Assembly (NCBI RefSeq): GCF_002831585.1
Contig: NZ_CP025113.1
Coordinates: forward strand, 2,681,001 to 2,745,000
Source of the DNA: Bradyrhizobium sp. SK17
GTDB taxonomy: Bacteria; Pseudomonadota; Alphaproteobacteria; Rhizobiales; Xanthobacteraceae
DNA: 64,000 bases
Direction: 5' to 3'
The notes below the pieces were generated by a model that ran no database searches, was not told where the DNA came from, and saw only the letters and a list, made by a program, of their open reading frames with translations. How positions within the stretch are numbered: the stretch's first letter is position 1; each line of letters begins with the position of its first letter. The translations under genes were made by a program, and so were the position numbers. Of the stretch, positions 36,059-44,070 are shown one piece after another.

Positions 36059-36085
36059 GCCGCGCTGGTGCCCCAGCGCGGCTTT
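36059..36085 (+). terminator. Terminator or attenuator between hmuR and hmuQ
   Basis: A perfect 10-bp stem (GCCGCGCTGG / CCAGCGCGGC) with 4-base loop and TTT tail, 36 bases after the receptor stop. Downstream genes on the same strand follow, so it may only attenuate. Confidence 0.6.
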
Positions 36086-36170
36086 GGCGCGTTCATGATA
36101 TCAACGAGATCAACCGGCAGGATCCAGGGCATCATCCAAGGCATCCGTCGGCAAACAGGAGAAGGCTTTC

Positions 36171-36506
36171 ATGTTCATCGCAATGAACCGGTTTCAGGTG
36201 ATCAAGGGCAAGGAGCAGGCGTTCGAGACGGTCTGGAGGACGCGTGAGTCCTATCTCGGCGACCTGCCGGGCTTCGTCGAGTTTCACCTGGTGAAGGGTC
36301 CCGAGGCCGAGGACCACACGCTCTATGCGACCCACACCGTGTGGGCCAGCAAGGCGGCGTTCGAGGACTGGACCAAGTCGGATGCGTTCCGCCGCGCCCA
36401 TGCCCGCGCCGGCAACGAGACCGGCGGCAGCCTCTATCTCGGCCATCCCCGGTTCGAAGGCTTCGAGGTGCTGATCACCGAGCGGGCGAAGAGCGCCGCG
36501 GCGTGA
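36171..36506 (+). CDS. hmuQ: Heme-degrading monooxygenase (IsdG-type, HmuQ)
   Basis: A 111-residue ABM-domain protein, the size of the IsdG/HmuQ heme oxygenases that release iron from heme in the cytosol. The start MFIAMNRFQVIKGKEQAFE carries the Asn that contacts the heme, LGDLPGFVEFHLVKG follows, and the ATHTVWASKAAFEDWTKSDA block holds the Trp typical of this group; the fold is a dimeric ferredoxin-like barrel. It lies between the receptor and hutX on the heme locus, which supports the assignment. Confidence 0.88.
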   Translation: MFIAMNRFQVIKGKEQAFETVWRTRESYLGDLPGFVEFHLVKGPEAEDHTLYATHTVWASKAAFEDWTKSDAFRRAHARAGNETGGSLYLGHPRFEGFEVLITERAKSAAA

Positions 36507-36517
36507 CGGGGGCGGCC

Positions 36518-37027
36518 ATGCCGAATGCGGATCTCGCCGGGTTGAAGGCCTACATGGCCGACAATCCCGGCGCCGTCATCGAGGATGTCGCGCGCGAGCG
36601 CAAGGTGATGCCGCGCGCGGTGATCGAGGCGCTGCCGGAAAGCATGGTGCGGATCGGCGCCGGCGATTTCGCTGCCGCGATGCAGGACATCGCGGAATGG
36701 GGCGAGGTCACGTTGATCGTGCACACCGATGACGCGATCTTCGAGTTCACCGGTGCCATCCCGAAGGGGGAGGTCGGCCGCGGCTATTTCAACCTGATGC
36801 AGCCGAAGGGCCTGCACGGCCACCTCAGGCACGAGCGCTGCGCGGCGATTGCCTTCGTCGAGCGGCCGTTCATGGGCAAGGTGTCGGCGTTCATCGCCTT
36901 CATCAATCTCGACGGCGGCATCATGTTCAAGGTGTTCGTCGGCCGCGACGAGACGCGCGCGCTGCGCGGCGATCAGCTGGTGCGTTTCCATGCGCTGGCG
37001 GACCGCCTCGCGCCGCAGGCGGGCTGA
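36518..37027 (+). CDS. hutX: Heme-trafficking protein HutX/HuvX
   Basis: A 169-residue protein of the HutX/ChuX/HuvX heme-utilisation carrier family: cytosolic heme binding, delivery to the heme oxygenase. The N-terminal helical part (VARERKVMPRAVIEALPESM) is followed by the HemS-like beta-rich fold, with GEVTLIVHTDDAIFEFTGAIP and GKVSAFIAFINLDGGIMFKV. The ATG at 36518 lies 12 bases after the hmuQ stop; an in-frame GTG at 36503 is the alternative. Confidence 0.9.
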   Translation: MPNADLAGLKAYMADNPGAVIEDVARERKVMPRAVIEALPESMVRIGAGDFAAAMQDIAEWGEVTLIVHTDDAIFEFTGAIPKGEVGRGYFNLMQPKGLHGHLRHERCAAIAFVERPFMGKVSAFIAFINLDGGIMFKVFVGRDETRALRGDQLVRFHALADRLAPQAG

Positions 37028-37052
37028 GGCGAACGCAGGACGGGAGGCGACC

Positions 37053-37838
37053 ATGGCGTATCGGTGGCTTGGGCGGCGGATCTGGATGGCGGCGACTGCC
37101 GGGTTCGGCATGTCGCCGGGAACGGGCCTTGCTGCCACCGACGCTGCGCTGCTGCCGCGCAACCTCTCGCCCTGGGGCATGTTCGAGAGCGCCGACATCG
37201 TCGTGAAGGCGGTCATGATCGGGCTCGCCTTCGCCTCGCTGGCGACCTGGACGATCTGGCTCGCCAAGACCATCGAGATCCGCCGCAAGACCGTGCTGGC
37301 CAGGCAGCGCATCAGCCTGCTCGAGCGCGACACCCAGCTTGCCGAGGTGGAACTGGCGAGCCGCGACGGCAACGATGCCGTTGCGCAGATCATCCAGTCG
37401 GCCTCGCGCGAGGCCACGCTCTCCCGCGGCATGTTCGACGACGGCTTCAAGGAACGCATTGCGCTGCGGCTGGAGCGGGTCGAAGCGGCGATGTCGCGGC
37501 AGATCGCGCGCGGCACCGGCGTGCTCGCGACGATCGGCGCCACTGCGCCGTTCGTCGGCCTGTTCGGCACGGTGTGGGGCATCATGAACGCCTTCATCGG
37601 CATCTCCGAGGCGCACACCACCAATCTCGCCGTGGTCGCGCCTGGTATCGCCGAGGCGCTGCTCGCAACCGCGCTCGGGCTCGTTGCCGCGATCCCGGCC
37701 GTCGTGATCTACAATCATTTGACCCGCTCGATCGCGGGCTACCGCGCGCTGCTCGGCGACGCCTCCGTCATGGTGAAGCTGCTGGTGAGCCGCGAAGGCG
37801 ATCGCAGCCTGTTCCGGCTGGCGCGCGCCGCGGAGTGA
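37053..37838 (+). CDS. exbB: Energy transducer complex protein ExbB
   Basis: A 261-residue TolQ/ExbB-family inner-membrane protein with three helices. The long N-terminal region includes a first membrane helix (VVKAVMIGLAFASLATWTIW). The paired helix block GVLATIGATAPFVGLFGTVW then GIAEALLATALGLVAAIPAV contains the conserved Gly/Thr. It forms with ExbD the proton channel that drives TonB and the heme receptor. RBS GGGAGG at 37041-37046 fixes the start. Confidence 0.94.
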   Translation: MAYRWLGRRIWMAATAGFGMSPGTGLAATDAALLPRNLSPWGMFESADIVVKAVMIGLAFASLATWTIWLAKTIEIRRKTVLARQRISLLERDTQLAEVELASRDGNDAVAQIIQSASREATLSRGMFDDGFKERIALRLERVEAAMSRQIARGTGVLATIGATAPFVGLFGTVWGIMNAFIGISEAHTTNLAVVAPGIAEALLATALGLVAAIPAVVIYNHLTRSIAGYRALLGDASVMVKLLVSREGDRSLFRLARAAE

Positions 37839-37841
37839 GAG

Positions 37842-38288
37842 ATGGGCGTCAAGCTTGGCACGGGCGGTGCGTTCGGTAGCCGGCGTCGCGGCGACGACGA
37901 CCTTGTCGAGGCGCATGAGATCAACGTCACGCCGTTCATCGACGTGATGCTGGTGCTGCTGATCATCTTCATGGTGGCGGCGCCGCTCGCCACCGTCGAT
38001 CTCGGCGTCGATCTGCCGGCCTCGACCGCCGAGCCGCAGCCGCGGCCGGACAAGCCGGTGTTCGTCACCGTGAAGCCGGATCTGTCGGTCGCGGTCGGCG
38101 AGGACGTCATCGCGCGCGATACGCTGACGTCGGCGCTCGACGGCGCCACGCAAGGCAAGAAGGACGAACGTATCTTCCTGCGCGCCGACAAGGCGGTCAG
38201 TTACGGCGACCTGATGGAGGTGATGAACCTCTTGCGTAACGCCGGCTACCTCAAGGTGGCGCTGGTCGGCCTCGACGGACGAAGTTGA
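37842..38288 (+). CDS. exbD: Energy transducer complex protein ExbD
   Basis: A 148-residue protein with a single N-terminal membrane helix in which the proton-relay Asp lies in INVTPFIDVMLVLLIIFMVA. The periplasmic domain follows. It is four bases after exbB and its stop lies inside the start region of tonB (TTGATC..ATG). Partner of ExbB and TonB. Confidence 0.96.
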   Translation: MGVKLGTGGAFGSRRRGDDDLVEAHEINVTPFIDVMLVLLIIFMVAAPLATVDLGVDLPASTAEPQPRPDKPVFVTVKPDLSVAVGEDVIARDTLTSALDGATQGKKDERIFLRADKAVSYGDLMEVMNLLRNAGYLKVALVGLDGRS

Positions 38289-38293
38289 TCAAG

Positions 38294-39115
38294 ATGAATG
38301 CCTATGCGCTGCATGATTCCCGCGGTGACATCTGGCTGAGACGCTGGGGTCTGTCGGCGACCGCGATCCTGGCGGCGCACGCGGCGATGATCGCGCTCGG
38401 CATGAGCTGGGTCGCGTTGCCGCCGCCGGGCGTCGCAGTGCCGGCAGTGCTGGTCGACCTGACGCCGATCACGTCAGCGCCGGAGATTTCCAAGACCGAG
38501 CTGCCGCCGGGTCCTGCGATGCAGGAGGCCGATGCCGCGCCGCCCGAGCCTGCCGCCGCGCAGGCCGTGCACGAGGAGATCGCGCCGACGCCGTTGCAGG
38601 AAAAGGCCGAGGTCGCCGCGCCGCCGGAGCAGAAGCCGCAGGTCACGCCGCCGAAACCCGAGCCCACCAAGGTCGTGCCTGAGCACAAGACCGAGCCCGT
38701 CAAGCCGAAGGTGGTGCGTCGGGACGCGAAGAAGCCGTCCGAGGCGACACCGGCACCGCGCACCAGTGCGCCGAGCCGTGCCGAGCGTCAGGCGCCGGCG
38801 GCGTCCGCGATCAGCGCGGGTGCCGCGGCATCGGCGATCGCGGCCTACAACGCGCGGGTCCGCGCGCATCTGTTGCGCTTCCATTCTTATCCAGCCGGCG
38901 GCAACGGCCAGCGCGGCGTGGTCCGGCTGGTGTTCACGCTCGGCCGCGGCGGGCAGGTGCTGTCGAGCCATCTCGGCGGCTCCTCCGGCAATCCGACTTT
39001 CGACGCGCGGGCGCTGGCGATGATCCGCCAGGCCCAGCCGTTCCCGGCGTTTCCTCCCGAGGTCACGCAGGGCTCGATGGGCTTCTCCGTGCCGGTCGCG
39101 TTCGTGCCGCGATGA
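38294..39115 (+). CDS. tonB: Energy transducer TonB
   Basis: A 273-residue protein: N-terminal membrane anchor (LSATAILAAHAAMIALGMSW), a long Pro/Glu/Lys-rich periplasmic spacer (about residues 60-165), and the C-terminal TonB domain (RVRAHLLRFHSYPAGGNGQR, GVVRLVFTLGRGGQVLSSHL, then ARALAMIRQAQPFPAFPPEV). It conducts the ExbBD energy to HmuR. A TTG at 38285 overlapping the exbD stop is the alternative start. Ends before a palindromic repeat. Confidence 0.94.
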   Translation: MNAYALHDSRGDIWLRRWGLSATAILAAHAAMIALGMSWVALPPPGVAVPAVLVDLTPITSAPEISKTELPPGPAMQEADAAPPEPAAAQAVHEEIAPTPLQEKAEVAAPPEQKPQVTPPKPEPTKVVPEHKTEPVKPKVVRRDAKKPSEATPAPRTSAPSRAERQAPAASAISAGAAASAIAAYNARVRAHLLRFHSYPAGGNGQRGVVRLVFTLGRGGQVLSSHLGGSSGNPTFDARALAMIRQAQPFPAFPPEVTQGSMGFSVPVAFVPR

Positions 39116-39140
39116 CGTCTGAGCTGCTAAGTCCATCCCC

Positions 39141-39239
39141 GTCATCCTGAGGCGCGAGCCCTTGCGAGCCTCGAAGGATGCACGGCCCTGCTGGTGGCCG
39201 TCGACCCTTCGAGACGCGCGTCGCGCTCCTCAGGGTGAC
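39141..39239. repeat. Palindromic repeat, family A copy 2
   Basis: GTCATCCTGAGGCGCGAGCC... pairs with ...GCTCCTCAGGGTGAC, with arms of about 35 bases, less perfect than the 9.1 kb copy. It lies between tonB and a convergent ABC permease gene and could terminate both. Confidence 0.75.
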
Positions 39240-39275
39240 GGAGATGGAGTGAGGTTGTTTCGTTCCGAAGCCTAC

Positions 39276-40166
39276 CTACTCCTTCACCGCGCCGGTCAGC
39301 GACGACACGTAATAGTCGACGAACAGCGAGTAGAACAGCGCGACCGGCAGCGAGCCGAGCAGCGAGCCGGCCATCAGCGCGCCCCATTGGTAGACGTCGC
39401 CGGTGACGAGCTCGGTCAGGATCGCGACCGGCACCGTCTTGTTGGCGCCGCTCTGGATGAAGGCGAGCGCATAGATGAACTCGTTCCAGGACAGCGTGAA
39501 GGAGAAGATGCCGGCCGAGATCAGGCCAGGCACCGCCAGCGGCAGCGTGATCCGCCACAGGATCTGCAACCGGGTCGCGCCGTCGACCAGCGCGCATTCC
39601 TCGAGCTCGTAGGGGATCGACTTGAAATAGCCGATCAGGAGCCAGGTGCAGAACGGCACCAGGAAGGTCGGATAGACCAGGATCAATGCCAGCGGCGAAT
39701 CGAACAGGCCGATCTGCACGATCACGGTGGCGAGCGGAATGAACAGGATCGACGGCGGCACCAGATAGGCGAGGTAGATGCCGAGCCCGACATAGGGGCT
39801 GCCGCGGAAGCGCAGCCGCTCGATCGCATAGGCGGCGAGCGTCGAGGCGAACAGCGACAGGAAGGTCGAGCCGATCGCGACCATCATGGTGGTCTTCAGC
39901 CAGCGCGGATACTCGGTGTCGAACAGCAGGTGCTTGACATGCGCGAGCGTCGGCGAGGTGATCCAGAACGGGTTGTGCTCCTTGTAATTCAGGAGCTCCG
40001 CGTTCGGCTTGAACGACGTGATCGCCATCCAGTAGAACGGAAACAGCAGGATCAGGATGAAGCAGGCGAGCGGCAGATAGATCATCACCATGCGCCGGGC
40101 GCCGGAGTCCCACGACATCGTGTCCGGCGCGGCGCGGGCGACGTTGGAAGCTGCGACGTCAGTCAT
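39276..40166 (-). CDS. ABC transporter permease, MalG type
   Basis: A 296-residue permease of the carbohydrate uptake-1 family with six helices and the EAA loop PYELEECALVDGATRLQILW facing the ATPase. It is the second permease of an importer; its start overlaps the stop of the partner permease by 8 bases. The ATP-binding subunit is not found on either side; the next gene downstream is on the other strand (tonB). Confidence 0.92.
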   Translation of the reverse strand: MTDVAASNVARAAPDTMSWDSGARRMVMIYLPLACFILILLFPFYWMAITSFKPNAELLNYKEHNPFWITSPTLAHVKHLLFDTEYPRWLKTTMMVAIGSTFLSLFASTLAAYAIERLRFRGSPYVGLGIYLAYLVPPSILFIPLATVIVQIGLFDSPLALILVYPTFLVPFCTWLLIGYFKSIPYELEECALVDGATRLQILWRITLPLAVPGLISAGIFSFTLSWNEFIYALAFIQSGANKTVPVAILTELVTGDVYQWGALMAGSLLGSLPVALFYSLFVDYYVSSLTGAVKE

Positions 40167-41115
40167 TGGCTTCTCCCTGCTGCCATTTGCGTCGCGCGAG
40201 GCCGAAATAGCTGAACAAGGTCGCGAACACCAGGAACGGGATCATCGAGACCGCGATCGCCGCACCTTCGCCGAGCTCGCCGCCGGCGATGCCGCGCTGG
40301 AACGCCAGCGTCGCCAAGAGATGCGTCGAGTTGACCGGGCCGCCGCGGGTGATGGCGTAGACCAGCTGGAAATCGGTGAAGGTGAAGATGATCGAGAACG
40401 TCATCACGATCGCGAGAATCGGCATCATCATCGGGAAGGTGATGTAGCGGAAGCGCTGCCAGGCGGTGGCGCCGTCGAGCATCGCTGACTCATAGAGCGA
40501 GGGCGAGATGGTTTGCAGCCCGGCCAGCAGCGAGATCGCGACGAACGGGATGCCGCGCCAGATATTGGCCGCGATCAGCGAGAACCGTGCCGGCCAGGGC
40601 GAGCCGAGGAAATCGACATTGCTGTCGCGCAAGTGCAGCACGTCGACCAGGAGATAGGAGATGATCGAGAATTGCGGATCATAGATCCACCAGAACGCCA
40701 GCGCGGACAGCACCGTCGGCACGATCCACGGCAACAGCACGATGGCGCGGACCAGGCTCTTGAACGGGAAATGGTTGTTGAGCAGCAGCGCCAGCCAGAA
40801 GCCGAGCGCGAACTTTCCGAAGGTCGCGACCGCGGTGTAGAACACCGAGTAGAACACCGCGTTCCACCACAGCGGATCCTTGAGCAGGTACTGGAAGTTC
40901 TCGAGCCCGATATAGACGCCGCGCTGGCCGATCGTGGTGTCGGTGAAGGCGAGCCAGATGCCGAGGCCGAGCGGATAGGTGAGGAATACCAGCAGCAGGC
41001 CGATCGCGGGCGCAAGGCACATCACGATCAGGAACGGCTTGTAGTCGAACAGGCGCGCGAGCCAGCCCGGTTGCCGGAGCGCCGCGCCGCGCGATGGGAG
41101 GGTCGTGACAGACAT
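40159..41115 (-). CDS. ABC transporter permease, MalF type
   Basis: A 318-residue six-helix permease; EAA loop LYESAMLDGATAWQRFRYIT and the segment LAPAIGLLLVFLTYPLGLGI mark the MalF type. It works with the MalG-type partner (8-base overlap) and the solute-binding protein encoded just upstream. Substrate probably a sugar or sugar derivative. Confidence 0.92.
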   Translation of the reverse strand: MSVTTLPSRGAALRQPGWLARLFDYKPFLIVMCLAPAIGLLLVFLTYPLGLGIWLAFTDTTIGQRGVYIGLENFQYLLKDPLWWNAVFYSVFYTAVATFGKFALGFWLALLLNNHFPFKSLVRAIVLLPWIVPTVLSALAFWWIYDPQFSIISYLLVDVLHLRDSNVDFLGSPWPARFSLIAANIWRGIPFVAISLLAGLQTISPSLYESAMLDGATAWQRFRYITFPMMMPILAIVMTFSIIFTFTDFQLVYAITRGGPVNSTHLLATLAFQRGIAGGELGEGAAIAVSMIPFLVFATLFSYFGLARRKWQQGEAND

Positions 41116-41131
41116 TGAATGCTCGTCTTCT

Positions 41132-41214
41132 CGTCATTGCGAGGAACGAAGCGACGAAGCAATCCAGCTCTCGTCTATGGCGCTATGGATTGCTTCGCTT
41201 CGCTCGCAACGACG
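41132..41214. repeat. Palindromic repeat, family B copy 1
   Basis: CGTCATTGCGAGGAACGAAG... and its inverted partner ...GCTTCGCTCGCAACGACG surround TCTCGTCTATGGCGC. It lies between solute-binding and permease genes, which is unusual for a repeat inside an operon. A second copy of the same family is at 51077-51161. Confidence 0.75.
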
Positions 41215-41247
41215 GCTGATTTGAGTTTCGCAGTTCAATGATCGCCG

Positions 41248-42594
41248 TTACCGGTTCTGCCGCCGGAAGTACCGCTTGGCGCGCTGCTCGGCCTCCGCGG
41301 CGGCTGCCTCGGGCGTGGCCGCGTCGGTTGCGACCGAGGCGCACATCTGCACCAGCACGTAGTCGGCGTTGACGGCGCCGGTCGCGGTCGAGATCGGCCC
41401 CTTGTAGCCGTTGTAGTAGGGGCTCCTCATGGTGTCCTTGAAGATCGCGACCTTGGGATCGCCCGACCACACCGCAGCGTCGGCATAGGCGGCGAGTGGT
41501 TGCGACCAGTAGCCGGAATTGGCGTTGAGCCACGGCTCGTACTGCTCCTTCTCCAGCATGAATTGCAGGAACGCCTTCGCCGCATTGGGATAGGCGCTGT
41601 GCTTGAACACCATCGCATTCAGGGTCAGGCCCGACATCGGCGAGGTCGATGCCAGCCCCTTGGGCAGGAGCTGATGCTCGGTGTCGTCGGCGATCGCCTT
41701 GGTCGCGGGATCGTTCTTCAGCGAGAAGTACAGCGAAACGCCATTGGCGGTCAGGCCGATCTCCTGCGACGAGTAGGCGCGGTTGTTGGAGACGTCGTTC
41801 CACGACGGCGTGCCGGCGATGAAGGTCGGATAGAGCTCCTTCAGGTATTTCAGCGCGGCGATCGTCTCCTTGCTGTTGATGATGATATTGCCTTCCTCGT
41901 CCAGCAGCGCGGCGTTGTGCGACCACAACAGCCAGTTGGCGAAGCCATTGCCGTCGCCGACGGCGTTGCCGAGGGCAAAGCCCGCCGGCTTGCCGGCCGC
42001 CTTCAGCTTCTTGTAGAGTTCGAGGATGCCGGCATGGTCTTCCGGCACCTTGTCGAAGCCGGCCGCATTGACCAGCGACTTGCGGTACACCAGCGGGCCG
42101 CCGGAGGCGCCGAACGGCAGGCCGATCCAGCTCTTCGATTTCGAGCGCATGCCATAGCGTTTTGCGAGCGCGAGCCAGCCGCCGTAGCGCTTGTCGAGAT
42201 AATCGGCGACGTCGGTCAGCTCGATCAGCTTGTCGATATAGATGTGCGGCGCATCGCCGAAGCCGATGATGATGTCGGGACCTGCGCCGGAGTTCGAGGT
42301 CACCGCGGTCTGCTGGTTGATGTCCTCCCAGCCGACGAAGTCGACCTTAATCTCGACGCCGGTCTTGTCGGTGAATTTCTTGGCATTGGCGCGGAACACG
42401 TCCTCGTCGGCCTGGACGAAGCGCACCGGCCGCAGCATGCGCAGGGTCGCGCCCTTCTCGATCGGCAGCGACGGCGCCGCGACGTCGGCCGCCTTGACCT
42501 TCGACGCGTCCTGCGCCGAAGCACCGGTGATTGCCAGCGCCGCCGCGGAAGCTCCCAGCGCCAGCGCGTCGCGACGCGTGACCTCATACGTCAT
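41248..42594 (-). CDS. ABC transporter solute-binding protein (sugar type)
   Basis: A 448-residue extracellular solute-binding protein of family 1. The N terminus has a twin-arginine motif (TRRDALALGASAAALAITG), so export may be by Tat. Binding-lobe features are the VEIKVDFVGWEDI strand, GPDIIIGFGDAPHIYIDKL and the hinge block. It precedes two permeases, and the D-2-hydroxyacid dehydrogenase gene lies upstream on the same strand (145 bases apart). Start: ATG at 42594; longer extension to 42678 would put residues before the signal. Confidence 0.88.
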   Translation of the reverse strand: MTYEVTRRDALALGASAAALAITGASAQDASKVKAADVAAPSLPIEKGATLRMLRPVRFVQADEDVFRANAKKFTDKTGVEIKVDFVGWEDINQQTAVTSNSGAGPDIIIGFGDAPHIYIDKLIELTDVADYLDKRYGGWLALAKRYGMRSKSKSWIGLPFGASGGPLVYRKSLVNAAGFDKVPEDHAGILELYKKLKAAGKPAGFALGNAVGDGNGFANWLLWSHNAALLDEEGNIIINSKETIAALKYLKELYPTFIAGTPSWNDVSNNRAYSSQEIGLTANGVSLYFSLKNDPATKAIADDTEHQLLPKGLASTSPMSGLTLNAMVFKHSAYPNAAKAFLQFMLEKEQYEPWLNANSGYWSQPLAAYADAAVWSGDPKVAIFKDTMRSPYYNGYKGPISTATGAVNADYVLVQMCASVATDAATPEAAAAEAEQRAKRYFRRQNR

Positions 42595-42739
42595 GTCGTT
42601 TGCACTCCCTGCTTTGTCTGTTCTTATCGTTCCTTCCCGGCGTTGGTCGCCGGTGAAGGCCTTGTCGTCTCGGTGCACCCGCCGCGCGAAGGACCCATCT
42701 CGTCAGCGAGACGGGCCTTCGCGTGAAGCGCGCTGCCGT

Positions 42740-43783
42740 CTAGCTGTTCGGACCGCGATCCATGCTGACAGGCTGCCAGCGGCGCAACGCGGTGTTTTGC
42801 AGCACCGACGGGTTGACGCAGCTTACCGGCCACATGCCTTGCAGCACTAGTGACAATTCGTAGCCCACGCGACGCTTGCGCGCCTCGTCAAAACGTGCCG
42901 ATGCCGAGGCGACGTGGGCGGTCAAGGTAACATTGTCCATCCCGAGCATCGGGTTGTTGTGCGACGGCGGTTCCTTCTCCAGCACGTCGAGCGCGGCGTG
43001 GGCGATCCAGCCCTCTTGCAGCGCCTTGATCAGCGATTCCTCGTCGACGGTGGCGCCGCGGCCGGTGTTGATGAAGACTGCCGATTTTTTCATCTGACGA
43101 AAATGCTTCTCGGTCAGCATGTGGTGCACTTCGGGCCGCGCCGGGGCATGCATCGAGACGAAATCGGATTGCGCCAGCACCTCCGACAGCGTCGAGGGGA
43201 TCACGCCATGGTCGTACATCAGCGTTTCCTGGATGAAGGGATCGTAGGCCATCATCCTGAGGCCGAACGGCGCGGCGCGCTTGGCGACCGCGCGGGCGAC
43301 CCGGCCGAACGAGATGAAGCCGAGCGTCTGGCCCATCAGCCGCGGAATCTTCAAGAGCGCCGGGCGGCCTTCGGCCCAGCGGCCGGTGCGCACCATCTTG
43401 TCCTGCTCGATCAGGCGGCGGAAGCCTGCGAGCAGCAACATCATGGCGTGGTCGGCGACCTCCTCGATGAAGGTATCGGGGATGTTGGTGACGGGGATGC
43501 CGCGAGCGGTCGCCGCCTTGACGTCGACCGAGTCGACGCCGACGCTGCCGAGCGTGATCACCTTGCAGTTCTCCAGCGCGTCGATGACGGCCTTGGTGAT
43601 CGGCATGCCCTTGGCGTAGATCGCGTCCGCGGTGCGGGCCGCAGCGATGAATTCGGCCTCGTTGGCCGGCGCTTCGACGATCTCGGCGCCGATCGGATCG
43701 AGCGCCTCGCGCTCGTAGTCATAGCCGCCGCCGGCGACCGTGAAGCTCGCGCCCTTCGGCGTGACCACTCTGAATTTCGACAT
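42740..43783 (-). CDS. D-isomer-specific 2-hydroxyacid dehydrogenase
   Basis: A 347-residue NAD(P)-dependent dehydrogenase. The Rossmann motif is GFISFGRVARAV (in place of the usual GxGxxG, here GxxxFGxVA), the catalytic Arg is in INTGRGATVDEESL, Glu in DVLEKEPP and the His in LTAHVASASA. The degenerate dinucleotide motif, GFISFGRV, lacks the first two glycines of GxGxxG, so cofactor contacts may differ. It may act on the substrate of the adjacent ABC system; this is inference. RBS is a GGGAGC element 8-13 bases upstream. Confidence 0.85.
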   Translation of the reverse strand: MSKFRVVTPKGASFTVAGGGYDYEREALDPIGAEIVEAPANEAEFIAAARTADAIYAKGMPITKAVIDALENCKVITLGSVGVDSVDVKAATARGIPVTNIPDTFIEEVADHAMMLLLAGFRRLIEQDKMVRTGRWAEGRPALLKIPRLMGQTLGFISFGRVARAVAKRAAPFGLRMMAYDPFIQETLMYDHGVIPSTLSEVLAQSDFVSMHAPARPEVHHMLTEKHFRQMKKSAVFINTGRGATVDEESLIKALQEGWIAHAALDVLEKEPPSHNNPMLGMDNVTLTAHVASASARFDEARKRRVGYELSLVLQGMWPVSCVNPSVLQNTALRRWQPVSMDRGPNS

Positions 43784-44070
43784 TGTCTGCTCCCGATGTG
43801 AGGCTTCTGTTCTTGCTTCTTGCTGGTTTGTTTCTTGCTGGTTTGTTTCTTGATCTTGTTGCTTGCGGGAGCGCGGCTCGCATCGCCGCTTTTCCCTGTA
43901 TTTGTACGCGGGCTGAGCTGTCCTCCCCACAATTGCCGGTCGGTCCGGGGCCCGATTCTCCGGGCTTCTACGGGGAACCTCCGTAACCATCAGGTAAAGG
44001 GTCTCACATTACGGTGAGCGGAATCAATCCGCCAATCGCGTCGCGTTCCCCGCCTCTCCTGGAGATCCCC

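Noticed and set aside
43805..43862. Short tandem TTTCTTGCTGGTTTG repeats upstream of the dehydrogenase gene
   Set aside because: Two to three imperfect units, no structure or gene; probably simple slippage in the leader.
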